DNA of 18,298 nt from JADJPL01 sp964607915 (GTDB taxonomy: Bacteria > Bacteroidota > Bacteroidia > Chitinophagales > Saprospiraceae): the NCBI GenBank assembly GCA_964607915.1, contig CAZSMU010000074.1:1-18298 (forward strand), given 5' to 3'. Shown here in pieces: positions 7,698-14,153 of this stretch. Made by a program: the position numbers and the translations under genes. How positions within the stretch are numbered: the stretch's first letter is position 1; the number at the start of each line of letters is the position of its first letter. Below the pieces are notes generated by a model. It worked only from the letters and a program-made list of their open reading frames with translations. It was not told where the DNA came from and did not search any database.

Positions 7698-8564
7698 ATG
7701 CGAATTGCCATTCTCTCTTTTGTAGTCCTCGCCGCTTTGGCCTCGTGCAAGCCCAAGTTGGAAAAATTGCCGAGCGGCTATGAGTACATCCTGCACACCA
7801 ACAACACCAAGGGCGAAATGCCCCAGCCGACCTATACGGCCTACTTCCATTTTAGCTCCAGCAACGACCAGGGCGTAGTGCAAAGCAGTTATGGCGAACC
7901 TCAAATGCCGTCTGCATTCATCCCTACCGTAGCGGAAATGAAAGAACAGCCCAATCCGGTCATCGAGGCGCTCACGAAAATGCACGTCGGCGACAGCCTG
8001 ACCATCATCGTGCCGCTCGATACTATCGCACAGAAACCGCCCGGATTCGAAAATTCGAAGTTCCTGTACTATTCCATCGCATTGAAAGATGTGAAAACGC
8101 CGAAACAACAAGAGGAAGAACTCCAGAAAATGCAGATGCAGTCTGCTAAAATTGAAGGAGATGTCAAAAAGAATATCGAAGCGTATAAGAAAGGGACGCT
8201 GAAAGACCTCAAAACGACAGCGTCCGGCCTGAAATACATCGTTCACGAGGAAGGGAAAGGTGCCAAGCCGCAAACGGGCGATATGGTGTCCGTCCACTAT
8301 TTCGGCGCCCTGATTCAGGACGGTACGCGCTTCGACGACTCTTTCTCGAGAGGGGCACCGCTCCAGTTCGCGGTGGGCGCAGGTCAGGTAATCCCAGGCT
8401 GGGATGAGGGCCTTCTGCTGCTGAACCCGGGTTCGAAAGCTACGTTTTTCATCCCGGCCAACCTGGGCTACGGGGCCGCAGGCTCCCCTCCCGTTATCCC
8501 CGCAGATGCTGACCTGGCATTCTACGTGGAGTTGGTAGGCTTCCAGAAAGGCGGCCAGCGTTGA
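7698..8564 (+). CDS. FKBP-type peptidyl-prolyl isomerase lipoprotein
   Basis: The 288-residue protein begins with a short hydrophobic signal ending in a lipobox LAASC-like segment (LALASC region, Cys17), so it should be lipid-anchored outside the cytoplasm. The C-terminal domain (about 173-285) is a canonical FKBP fold: VHYFGALIQDGTRFDDSF, QVIPGWDEGLLLL, and GYGAAGSPPVIPADADLAFYVELV contain the expected aromatic pocket residues. Residues about 25-133 (NPVIEALTKMHVGDSLTIIV, then PPGF and LYYSIALKDV) look like a second, degenerate FKBP domain. The two are joined by a charged helical linker (about 134-172). Its role is probably folding of envelope proteins. Stop TGA. Confidence 0.88.
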   Translation: MRIAILSFVVLAALASCKPKLEKLPSGYEYILHTNNTKGEMPQPTYTAYFHFSSSNDQGVVQSSYGEPQMPSAFIPTVAEMKEQPNPVIEALTKMHVGDSLTIIVPLDTIAQKPPGFENSKFLYYSIALKDVKTPKQQEEELQKMQMQSAKIEGDVKKNIEAYKKGTLKDLKTTASGLKYIVHEEGKGAKPQTGDMVSVHYFGALIQDGTRFDDSFSRGAPLQFAVGAGQVIPGWDEGLLLLNPGSKATFFIPANLGYGAAGSPPVIPADADLAFYVELVGFQKGGQR

Positions 8565-8609
8565 TGCACCAACGGATGGGGAAGCACCGGCGAGGCCGGA
8601 AAAGACTGT

Positions 8610-8680
8610 ACTTGTCGCGAGGGGGACTAGCAAGGCCTTAAAAAGGCCCTTCTTCTCATCGCTGACCCCTCGCGACAAGT
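8610..8680. repeat. 15-bp inverted repeat with a structured 41-base loop
   Basis: Arms ACTTGTCGCGAGGGG (8610-8624) and its exact complement (8666-8680) lie 46 bases after the FKBP stop. The loop contains an inner imperfect hairpin AAGGCC...GGCCCTT. No T tract follows on the plus strand, where A-rich sequence (8688-8695) comes next, so it is not a textbook terminator. Its outer arm matches 12 of 15 bases of the palindrome following prfB (9907 onwards). It is probably the 3' end structure of the FKBP transcript or a dispersed repeat. Confidence 0.75.
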
Positions 8681-8725
8681 TATTCATAAAAAAAAGAGGT
8701 TGTGCAACGAGCCCTATCGCCGACC

Positions 8726-8754
8726 CTCGCAAAAGTACCATTCACTCTTGCGAG
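8726..8754. repeat. Short hairpin in the prfB upstream region
   Basis: Arms 8726-8736 and 8744-8754 pair at 10 of 11 positions around a 7-base loop, with outer core CTCGCAA/TTGCGAG. That core also occurs in the palindrome upstream of aroC. It lies about 55 bases before the prfB ATG and may be in its leader. Confidence 0.55.
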
Positions 8755-8807
8755 AGCCGGCGGTGGACCTCCTACACATCCTCGTAAAAAGAAAACCAGA
8801 GCTAGTC

Positions 8808-9906
8808 ATGACCATTGAACAGCTAAAAGATCTGCGCGATCGCCTGGTTAGTCTCAGGAGGTATCTTTGACGTCGATCGCCGACTTGTGGAAATCGAAGA
8901 AAAAGAACAACTCTCCCTGGACCCAACCTTCTGGAGCGACCCGCAACGCGCGGAATCTATCTTGAAAGAATTGAAAAGCCACAAAAAATGGGTGGCCCAA
9001 TACGATGAAATCGCTACGGTTATAGATGACGTGGAAGGCTTGTACGAGTTCTTCCGCGAAGACCTCGTCAGCGAAGAAGAACTGGATGCCAAATACGCAG
9101 AGGCAAAGACTATCGTGGAAAACGTGGAGTTCCACTCTACGCTGAACCAACCGGAAGACGAACTCAGCGTCACCCTCGAAATCAATGCGGGTGCCGGAGG
9201 CACAGAGGCCTGCGATTGGGCAGAGATGCTGCTGCGCATGTACACCATGTGGGCCGACCGCAATGGCTTCAAAGTCACAGAGATCAACCGACAGGATGGC
9301 GAAGTGGCGGGTATAAAATCCGCAGAAATCGAAATCGAAGGGGACTTCGTCTATGGCCTGCTCAAAGGGGAAAATGGCGTGCACCGCCTCGTGCGGGTCA
9401 GCCCCTACAACTCCCAGGGCAAGCGCATGACATCTTTCGCCTCTGTATTCGTACACCCCGTAGTGGACGATCGCATCGAAATCGATATCAACCCGGCAGA
9501 CCTGGAATGGGATACGTTCCGCTCAAGTGGCGCCGGCGGCCAGCACGTAAACAAAACGGAATCTGCCGTGCGGGTGCGCCACCTGCCCTCGGGAATCGTA
9601 GTAGAGTGCCAAATCCAACGCTCCCAACACCAAAACCGGGATAAAGCTATGGAAATGCTCCGCTCCCGCCTCTTCGAGCGCGAACTGCAACGCCAACGTG
9701 CTGAACGCGAGAAAATTGAGTCCTCCAAAATGAAAAATGAGTGGGGCTCCCAAATCCGCAGCTATGTCCTCGACGACCGCCGCGTCAAAGACCACCGCAC
9801 CGGCCACCAAACTGCCCAAACCGATGCTGTGCTCGACGGGGATCTCGATGGCTTCCTCAAAGCCTTCCTCATGCACCATGAAGGCGAAGCCGATAGCGTA
9901 GAATAA
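8808..9906 (+). CDS. prfB: Peptide chain release factor 2, with programmed +1 frameshift
   Basis: RF2 recognises UGA/UAA and triggers peptidyl-tRNA hydrolysis. Translation starts at ATG 8808 and reads 20 codons to CTT (8865-8867) followed by in-frame TGA (8868-8870). A +1 shift continues from GAC (8869-8871) to TAA at 9904-9906, giving 365 residues, the usual RF2 length. The GGQ catalytic motif lies in SSGAGGQHVNKTES (GGQ at 243-245). The stop-recognition tripeptide, SPF in E. coli, reads SPY (198-200) here. A GTG at 8887 could be mistaken for the start, but it would delete the first 26 residues and the regulatory site. At least five other genes here end in TGA, so RF2 is needed. YebC follows. 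Confidence 0.97.
8856..8871 (+). promoter_or_regulatory. prfB programmed +1 frameshift site
   Basis: AGG AGG TAT CTT TGA C: a Shine-Dalgarno-like AGGAGG (8856-8861), a 3-base spacer, the slippery CTT, and the UGA stop followed by C. This is the well-known prfB autoregulatory arrangement: when RF2 is scarce, the ribosome pauses at UGA and peptidyl-tRNA-Leu slips from CUU to UUU. Everything downstream is open only in the shifted frame. Confidence 0.97.
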
Positions 9907-9982
9907 ACTTGTTGCAATGGGTTTCCTGAAGGGGCAAAAAAGACCCTTTTTTGACCCCTCAGGAAACCTATTGCAATCAAGT
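9907..9982. terminator. Long imperfect palindrome downstream of prfB
   Basis: Arms 9912-9942 and 9946-9976 pair over 31 positions with three mismatched or wobble positions around an ACC loop. ACTTG (9907-9911) and CAAGT (9978-9982) extend the stem past a one-base bulge. The upper part is A6-G/C-T6. It starts directly after the prfB stop and precedes the yebC promoter, so it probably ends or protects the prfB transcript, although the T tract is inside the stem. The outer arm resembles the repeat at 8610-8680, and the top resembles the 5420-5463 palindrome. Confidence 0.7.
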
Positions 9983-9994
9983 CTGATAAAGTCA

Positions 9995-10025
9995 TTTGTA
10001 ATTTCGACAGCATTTGTTATTTTCG
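9995..10025 (+). promoter_or_regulatory. Predicted yebC promoter
   Basis: TTTG (9995-9998) and TATTTTCG (10018-10025) are spaced 19 bases apart. This is a good Bacteroidota -33/-7 pair except for C in place of the third T of the TTTG part. A second similar box TAATTTCG lies at 9999-10006. The predicted start is near 10031, giving a short leader before the ATG at 10048. Confidence 0.5.
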
Positions 10026-10047
10026 CGCCCAAAATAATCTAACCCAC

Positions 10048-10761
10048 ATGGGACGTGCATTTGAATTCCGCAAAGAGAGAAAATTCAAACGTTGGGCCAA
10101 CATGGCCAAAACATTCACCAAAATCGGCCGGGAAATTGCCATGGCCGTAAAAGAAGGCGGCGGCGACCCGGAGTACAACTCCCGCCTGCGCATGGCTATG
10201 CAAAACGCCAAAGCCGCCAACATGCCCAAGGTGAACGTCGAAAATGCCATCAAAAAAGCCACGTCCAAAGAGGCAGAAAGCTACGATGAAATCGTCTATG
10301 AAGGCTACGCCCCCCACGGCATCGCCGTCATCGTCGAAACCGCCACGAACAATACCAACCGCACAGTAGCCAATATCCGCGCTATCTTCAATAAATACGG
10401 GGGCTCTTTGGGTACCTCGGGCTCGGTAGACTACTTCTTCACCCGCTACGGGGTGTTCAAAACCAAAGCAGAGGGCCTCAACCTCGAGGAACTGGAACTC
10501 GAACTCATTGACCATGGCCTCGAAGAGGTGAAATCAGAGGACGAACACCTGGTGTTCTACTGCCAGTTCGCCGATTTTGGAAACCTGCAAAAAGCACTGG
10601 AATCCAAAAAGATAGAAGTAGAAAGCTCAGAATTCGTACGCATCCCTTCCCATACCAAAACGCTCAGCGAAGAACAGGTCGAAGATGTGATCACCCTGCT
10701 AGACAAAATGGAGGAAGACGAAGACGTGGTCAACGTCTTCCATAACATGGATATGAATTAG
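10048..10761 (+). CDS. YebC/PmpR-family protein (TACO1 family)
   Basis: The 237-residue cytoplasmic protein has the YebC/PmpR length and order. The basic N-terminus and first domain contain KRWANMAKTFTKIGREI (about 14-31), GGGDPEYNSRLRMAMQNAKAANMPKVNVENAIKKA follows, and domain two contains YEGYAPHGIAVIVETATNNTNRT. The C-terminus is acidic (DKMEEDEDVVNVFHNMD). Members have been described as transcriptional regulators and, more recently, as ribosome-associated factors relieving stalling at proline-rich stretches. The position behind prfB is suggestive of a translation role but proves nothing. A promoter-like pair lies just upstream. The gene is convergent with the cupin gene, with 28 bases between stops. 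Confidence 0.93.
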   Translation: MGRAFEFRKERKFKRWANMAKTFTKIGREIAMAVKEGGGDPEYNSRLRMAMQNAKAANMPKVNVENAIKKATSKEAESYDEIVYEGYAPHGIAVIVETATNNTNRTVANIRAIFNKYGGSLGTSGSVDYFFTRYGVFKTKAEGLNLEELELELIDHGLEEVKSEDEHLVFYCQFADFGNLQKALESKKIEVESSEFVRIPSHTKTLSEEQVEDVITLLDKMEEDEDVVNVFHNMDMN

Positions 10762-10789
10762 ACGGGTGACGGGGACTCATAAGCAGCCC

Positions 10790-11299
10790 TTAACGGCCAT
10801 AGTCATCCTGCAAACGGACAATGTCGTCCTCATCAGAAGGATGCGCAGCATCGCTGTGCTGCCAAATCTCAGCCACAATCCCCCAAGTATCCAACCCAAT
10901 GAGGCGGTGTCTCTCTCCCTGCCTCAGCCGTATGACCTCCCCTGCAGGATAGATGCCTGGCTCTCCCTGCTCATCGGTGTCGCTGATGGCTACTGCGACC
11001 GGGCCTTCCAGCACTTTCCAAAGCTCCGCCCTGCGAAAATGGTACTGCCAGGATAGACGCTGCCCAGGGGCTACTACCAAAAATTTGGGACTGAGCTTTC
11101 TCCCGGTCACAATTTCTTCTAAGGGTATTTCAGCGAAATAACGCTCGGCAAACCGGGGCGCCTGCGCTTCGTCGAGCACTAAGAATCCCCCCCAGGGGCG
11201 GCTGGCATCCGATGCGGTGACCTGAAAGCCTTCCCGCCGCGCCATTTCAAAGGCGTGCCGGAAGATCGCTTCTTTTTCTTGTGGCAATGTCTCGTGCAT
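10790..11299 (-). CDS. Cupin-domain protein, mannose-6-phosphate isomerase (type II)-like
   Basis: The 169-residue product resembles the C-terminal cupin of bifunctional mannose-1-phosphate guanylyltransferase/phosphomannose isomerase: RPWGGFLVLDE, SPKFLVVAPGQRLSWQYHFRRAE, LRQGERHRLIGLDTWGIVAEIWQH, ending EDDIVRLQDDYGR. Metal-ligand-type residues are visible in QYHFRRAE and GERH. The nucleotidyltransferase half is absent, so this is a stand-alone cupin whose activity (sugar-phosphate isomerase or not) is unproven. The start chosen is ATG 11299; a TTG at 11362, five bases after the queD stop, would add 21 residues. The close spacing behind queD on the same strand suggests one transcript. Confidence 0.82.
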   Translation of the reverse strand: MHETLPQEKEAIFRHAFEMARREGFQVTASDASRPWGGFLVLDEAQAPRFAERYFAEIPLEEIVTGRKLSPKFLVVAPGQRLSWQYHFRRAELWKVLEGPVAVAISDTDEQGEPGIYPAGEVIRLRQGERHRLIGLDTWGIVAEIWQHSDAAHPSDEDDIVRLQDDYGR

Positions 11300-11367
11300 G
11301 GCTTGAATTTTTTCCGACTTGTAGAGGGTAAAGGGGGTACCTCCACCTTCGTCCTCTGGCAATAAGT

Positions 11368-11724
11368 CTATTTTCCAAAATAACTCACCCCGCTGGACGG
11401 GGTTTCAAATACATCTATCCGATGGAGCTGGGGCAGGGCAGGTGCCAGCTTTTCCCAAATCCAGACGGCAATCCATTCGGCAGTGGGATTCTCCAGACCG
11501 GGAATGTCGTTGAGCAAGTGATGGTCGAGCTGTTCTTCCAGGGGCTTCCACACTTTTTTGATGTCCGCAAAATCCTGTACCCAACCCAAAACGGGGTCTA
11601 ATGGCCCCTCCAGCGTGATGCGCACTTTGTAGGTATGCCCGTGCATGCGCGCGCATTTGTGCGCAGGGGGCACATTGGGCAAATAGTGCGCTGCGTCAAA
11701 AGTGAATTCCTTGAATACCTCCAT
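11368..11724 (-). CDS. queD: 6-carboxy-5,6,7,8-tetrahydropterin synthase / 6-pyruvoyl-tetrahydropterin synthase family
   Basis: From ATG 11724 the protein is 118 residues, typical of QueD, which makes 6-carboxy-tetrahydropterin in queuosine/7-deazaguanine synthesis. Zinc ligands H13 (DAAHYL) and H28, H30 (HGHTY) are present, with catalytic Cys24 (KCARMHGH), the DHH-type segment at 67-69 and Glu107 (VFETPSSG). The open frame reaches back to 11820, but a perfect TACCTTTGCG promoter box at 11741-11750 lies inside that extension, and homologs begin at MEVFKEFTFDAAH, so 11724 is preferred. No other queuosine genes are adjacent; a pterin role is the alternative. Confidence 0.9.
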   Translation of the reverse strand: MEVFKEFTFDAAHYLPNVPPAHKCARMHGHTYKVRITLEGPLDPVLGWVQDFADIKKVWKPLEEQLDHHLLNDIPGLENPTAEWIAVWIWEKLAPALPQLHRIDVFETPSSGVSYFGK

Positions 11725-11740
11725 GCGGGTGGAAAATTTC

Positions 11741-11750
11741 CGCAAAGGTA
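11741..11750 (-). promoter_or_regulatory. Predicted queD promoter -7 box
   Basis: Minus-strand TACCTTTGCG is identical to the second ndk box. It predicts a start near 11737 and a leader of only about 13 bases before the queD ATG. No clear -33 TTG is seen upstream. It decides the queD start against the longer open frame. Confidence 0.55.
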
Positions 11751-11770
11751 GCGCTAATCCCTCTTTTTTT

Positions 11771-11824
11771 GGGTGCACGCCCGGGATTTTCAAAGACATG
11801 GCGAAAAAAATCCCGGGCATACCC
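11771..11824. repeat. Inverted repeat between the HhH/barrel gene and queD
   Basis: GCCCGGGATTTT (11779-11790) and its complement (11807-11818) form a 12-bp stem with a 16-base loop; GGGT/ACCC (11771-11774/11821-11824) can extend it. No T run follows on the minus strand, so termination of the upstream gene here is plausible but not canonical. The stem overlaps the HhH/barrel stop codon region. Confidence 0.55.
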
Positions 11825-13890
11825 TAAAATACATACTTGACCTGCGCAGCGACCTGGGTTTTGACAGGCCCTGGAAAGGCGTCCAGCCCGCTGCCTATCT
11901 CCTGAGGCGAACGCCACCGGGTGCGGGCGATGCGCGCTTCAAGCGTCAGCCCCCGCAGCGGCCGCAGGCGCAGGTTGAAGTAGCTGCGCCATCCTTTGTG
12001 GTAGTAGGGCGCAATGGAGAAGGTGTTGAGCAAATCGTTTTCGTACTCGTAAAAACGCACGTCGTACCCGTCGGTGCGGTAGTAGGCGATTCTCGCCGTA
12101 AACGAGAGCGGGGACTGGATGGGGCGGTACAGGATGTCCTGCAGGACGGCCCAGCCTCCTTGCCGCTCCTGGCCCGCCGATTGGGCCCAGCCAACATCCA
12201 GGCGCCCCCGCAGCTCCAGCGCAGGCGTCACGCGCCGGCTGCTGTGTAGGCGGCAACTCGTAAACCACTCGGGCCCAAGGGGCGACAAGGGAGCGTTGCC
12301 GCTTCGGTCGTTCTGCTCCAAACGCCGGGAGCGCCACTCTACATAGAGAAGCCACTTGCGGCGGACTTCATAGTCGGCGCGCAACCGATACTCCTGCCCT
12401 CGGGAAGGGCCGTCCGCCGTATAGCGCAGATCGGGATGTTGCCAAAAATCAGCGTACGCACGCAGCACCCATCCGGAAAAAGGCCGGATCTCCCAACCGC
12501 TATACACCCCGCGCTCGTTACGCCCCCCGCTGCCGTCGGCAAAAGGGGCAGCCTCCAACGCCTGATAGCCCGGGGAAAAGCCGCGGAACAAAAGGGCGTA
12601 GTCCACCTTTTTATCCATAGATGCCTGCAAGCCGGCGATACCTGCCAGCGCCCCGTTCCGGCTCGCAGCGCCCTCTCCAAAAAACTGGATATTGCGCAGG
12701 CGGAAAGCGTAGTGCACACTCACGTTGTGCAGGGTATTGCCCCGAAAATAAGTGCGGTTGTACACCCGCAGCGTGGGGCGGATGAAGAGGGATAAGTGTT
12801 CGTAAAGGCTGTTCAACCCAAAATGGAGATTCCGCTGCACATACTGAAGGCTCAGCCCGCCGCCCTGTCGAATCATGGCTTTTTGTCCGGCAATTTCCGA
12901 CAGGGTCCGGTGCAGGCCGCTCCCCCCCAAGGCCGTAAAACCGACAATCGTTCCAGTAGAATCCCGTATGGCCGTAGTGCCGTCCTGCCGCTGTCGGAAG
13001 GCAAAAAGGGTGAGCTGAAGGCTTTTCGCCAGGTTGAGGGTGCAGGCCGCACCCCGGCGGAACCCGCTCTCCGCACCCGACGTGGAAGGCCTGAGAACAG
13101 GGGTGCCCCGTTTTATCTGCGCCGCCAGGGAGCTTTTGCCAAAGCCGTAACCATGGTATGCAAGGAGTCCCTGCCCAAACCCGATTCGGTAGTCGCCCAG
13201 CGCAAGGGCTTGTACGCGGGGGGTAGGCCGCTCCAAAAAAGCATGCGCCCCGATGAAATCAGGTGCGCGGGAAGGGGGGCTCGTGAAAAAACGTTCTCCC
13301 CGGTCTTTTTCAAGGACTAAACCCAAGCTGAGCCGACGGGCGTACACGGCCCTGTACCGGAAATACATTTGCCATGGACTGCCTTGATATCCCTTCTCGG
13401 GATTGGGCATCCGGTATCCCAGTTGAGGCTCCGCAAAACGCGAGGCGCGGTATTGGACCTCCTTGCCCGCCTGCCTCCATAAGTCCAGAGCGCTGCCGTG
13501 GAAGTCGTCTAACTGCCCCTCCAGCCGGAAGTAGGGGCGTATGCGCCGTACCGTCAGGGAATCGAAGCCGGGGATAGCCTGCAACTCGTACAAGCTGCGC
13601 AACCTACCCGCCGCCTCCCGATAGCGCAGGAATTGCATAATCTGCTGCTCGGTGAGCAAGCCGCTCTGCCGAAGTTCCCCTTCTCCGACCCGGTTGAGGT
13701 CCATGGAAAGGGAGGAGGACAGGAAGGCGTCCAGGTCCTCCGTGCCTTCTTCCGGGCGAAGGGCTTCCAGAAACTCCTCCATGTGGGGACTTCCAGCGGG
13801 TAGGGAATCTATCTGGGCAACCGCGCAAAGCGGGAAGGTGACGATAAAACACAGGAAGGGCAACCCGGTAAACAAGCGAATCAAAGGCAT
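11824..13890 (-). CDS. Secreted helix-hairpin-helix protein with predicted outer-membrane beta-barrel
   Basis: The protein has 688 residues. Residues 1-26 form a signal peptide ending CAVAQ. Residues about 65-121 (LNRVGEGELRQSGLLTEQQIMQFLRYRE, then LYELQAIPGFDSLTVRRIRPYF) form two helix-hairpin-helix units of the ComEA type, a fold that binds DNA backbone. The rest (about 130-688) is rich in alternating aromatic and basic strands separated by short turns. It ends in AQVKYVF with a terminal phenylalanine, as outer-membrane barrels do. This architecture recurs in Bacteroidota, but I know no established function. DNA uptake or secretion-linked roles are guesses from the HhH domain. The coding strand is GC-rich and arginine-rich compared with its neighbours. 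Confidence 0.8.
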   Translation of the reverse strand: MPLIRLFTGLPFLCFIVTFPLCAVAQIDSLPAGSPHMEEFLEALRPEEGTEDLDAFLSSSLSMDLNRVGEGELRQSGLLTEQQIMQFLRYREAAGRLRSLYELQAIPGFDSLTVRRIRPYFRLEGQLDDFHGSALDLWRQAGKEVQYRASRFAEPQLGYRMPNPEKGYQGSPWQMYFRYRAVYARRLSLGLVLEKDRGERFFTSPPSRAPDFIGAHAFLERPTPRVQALALGDYRIGFGQGLLAYHGYGFGKSSLAAQIKRGTPVLRPSTSGAESGFRRGAACTLNLAKSLQLTLFAFRQRQDGTTAIRDSTGTIVGFTALGGSGLHRTLSEIAGQKAMIRQGGGLSLQYVQRNLHFGLNSLYEHLSLFIRPTLRVYNRTYFRGNTLHNVSVHYAFRLRNIQFFGEGAASRNGALAGIAGLQASMDKKVDYALLFRGFSPGYQALEAAPFADGSGGRNERGVYSGWEIRPFSGWVLRAYADFWQHPDLRYTADGPSRGQEYRLRADYEVRRKWLLYVEWRSRRLEQNDRSGNAPLSPLGPEWFTSCRLHSSRRVTPALELRGRLDVGWAQSAGQERQGGWAVLQDILYRPIQSPLSFTARIAYYRTDGYDVRFYEYENDLLNTFSIAPYYHKGWRSYFNLRLRPLRGLTLEARIARTRWRSPQEIGSGLDAFPGPVKTQVAAQVKYVF

Positions 13891-14042
13891 GGGTCTCGTT
13901 TTTATGGGTGCCCGGGATAGCGTGCAAGATACGGTTTTTTAAGTTCTTCCCGATTTCCGCCGTCCTGCCAGTTGTGCTGAACAGGACAAAAAGTATAAAA
14001 TCAATTTGTTGATTATCAATTTTTTAGTTTAAAAAAATAGGT

Positions 14043-14076
14043 TTTGGGGGTAACAGGTGTGCTGAAATATCCTTTG
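14043..14076 (+). promoter_or_regulatory. Possible glnA promoter
   Basis: TTTG (14043-14046) is followed after 21 bases by TATCCTTTG (14068-14076, then CG). The latter has one extra base relative to TAnnTTTG but carries the same TTTGCG ending as the pdhA, ndk and queD boxes. Transcription would start near 14082, giving a leader of almost 390 bases. Confidence 0.4.
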
Positions 14077-14083
14077 CGAAACT

Positions 14084-14097
14084 GTCCGTGCACGGAC
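14084..14097. promoter_or_regulatory. 14-bp perfect palindrome at the predicted glnA start
   Basis: GTCCGTGCACGGAC is a perfect dyad at, or just after, the predicted transcription start. It could be a repressor operator or the first stem of the leader RNA. Its GTCCG and CGGAC halves also occur at 14350-14354 and 14380-14384 inside the leader. Confidence 0.5.
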
Positions 14098-14153
14098 TAA
14101 GTTTGTATAAAAAAACGAATCGTTTGTACCGCTAATGGATACCCGCAGGGAGT

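Noticed and set aside
8730..8737. Minus-strand TACTTTTG box in the prfB upstream region (possible antisense or sRNA promoter)
   Set aside because: No -33 element lies at the right distance, no minus-strand gene follows, and the box is part of the 8726-8754 hairpin.
7683..8741. Long minus-strand open frame (352 codons) opposite the FKBP gene
   Set aside because: It is a shadow of a GC-rich gene with clear domains on the other strand; it has no recognisable motifs and runs through the palindrome at 8610-8680.
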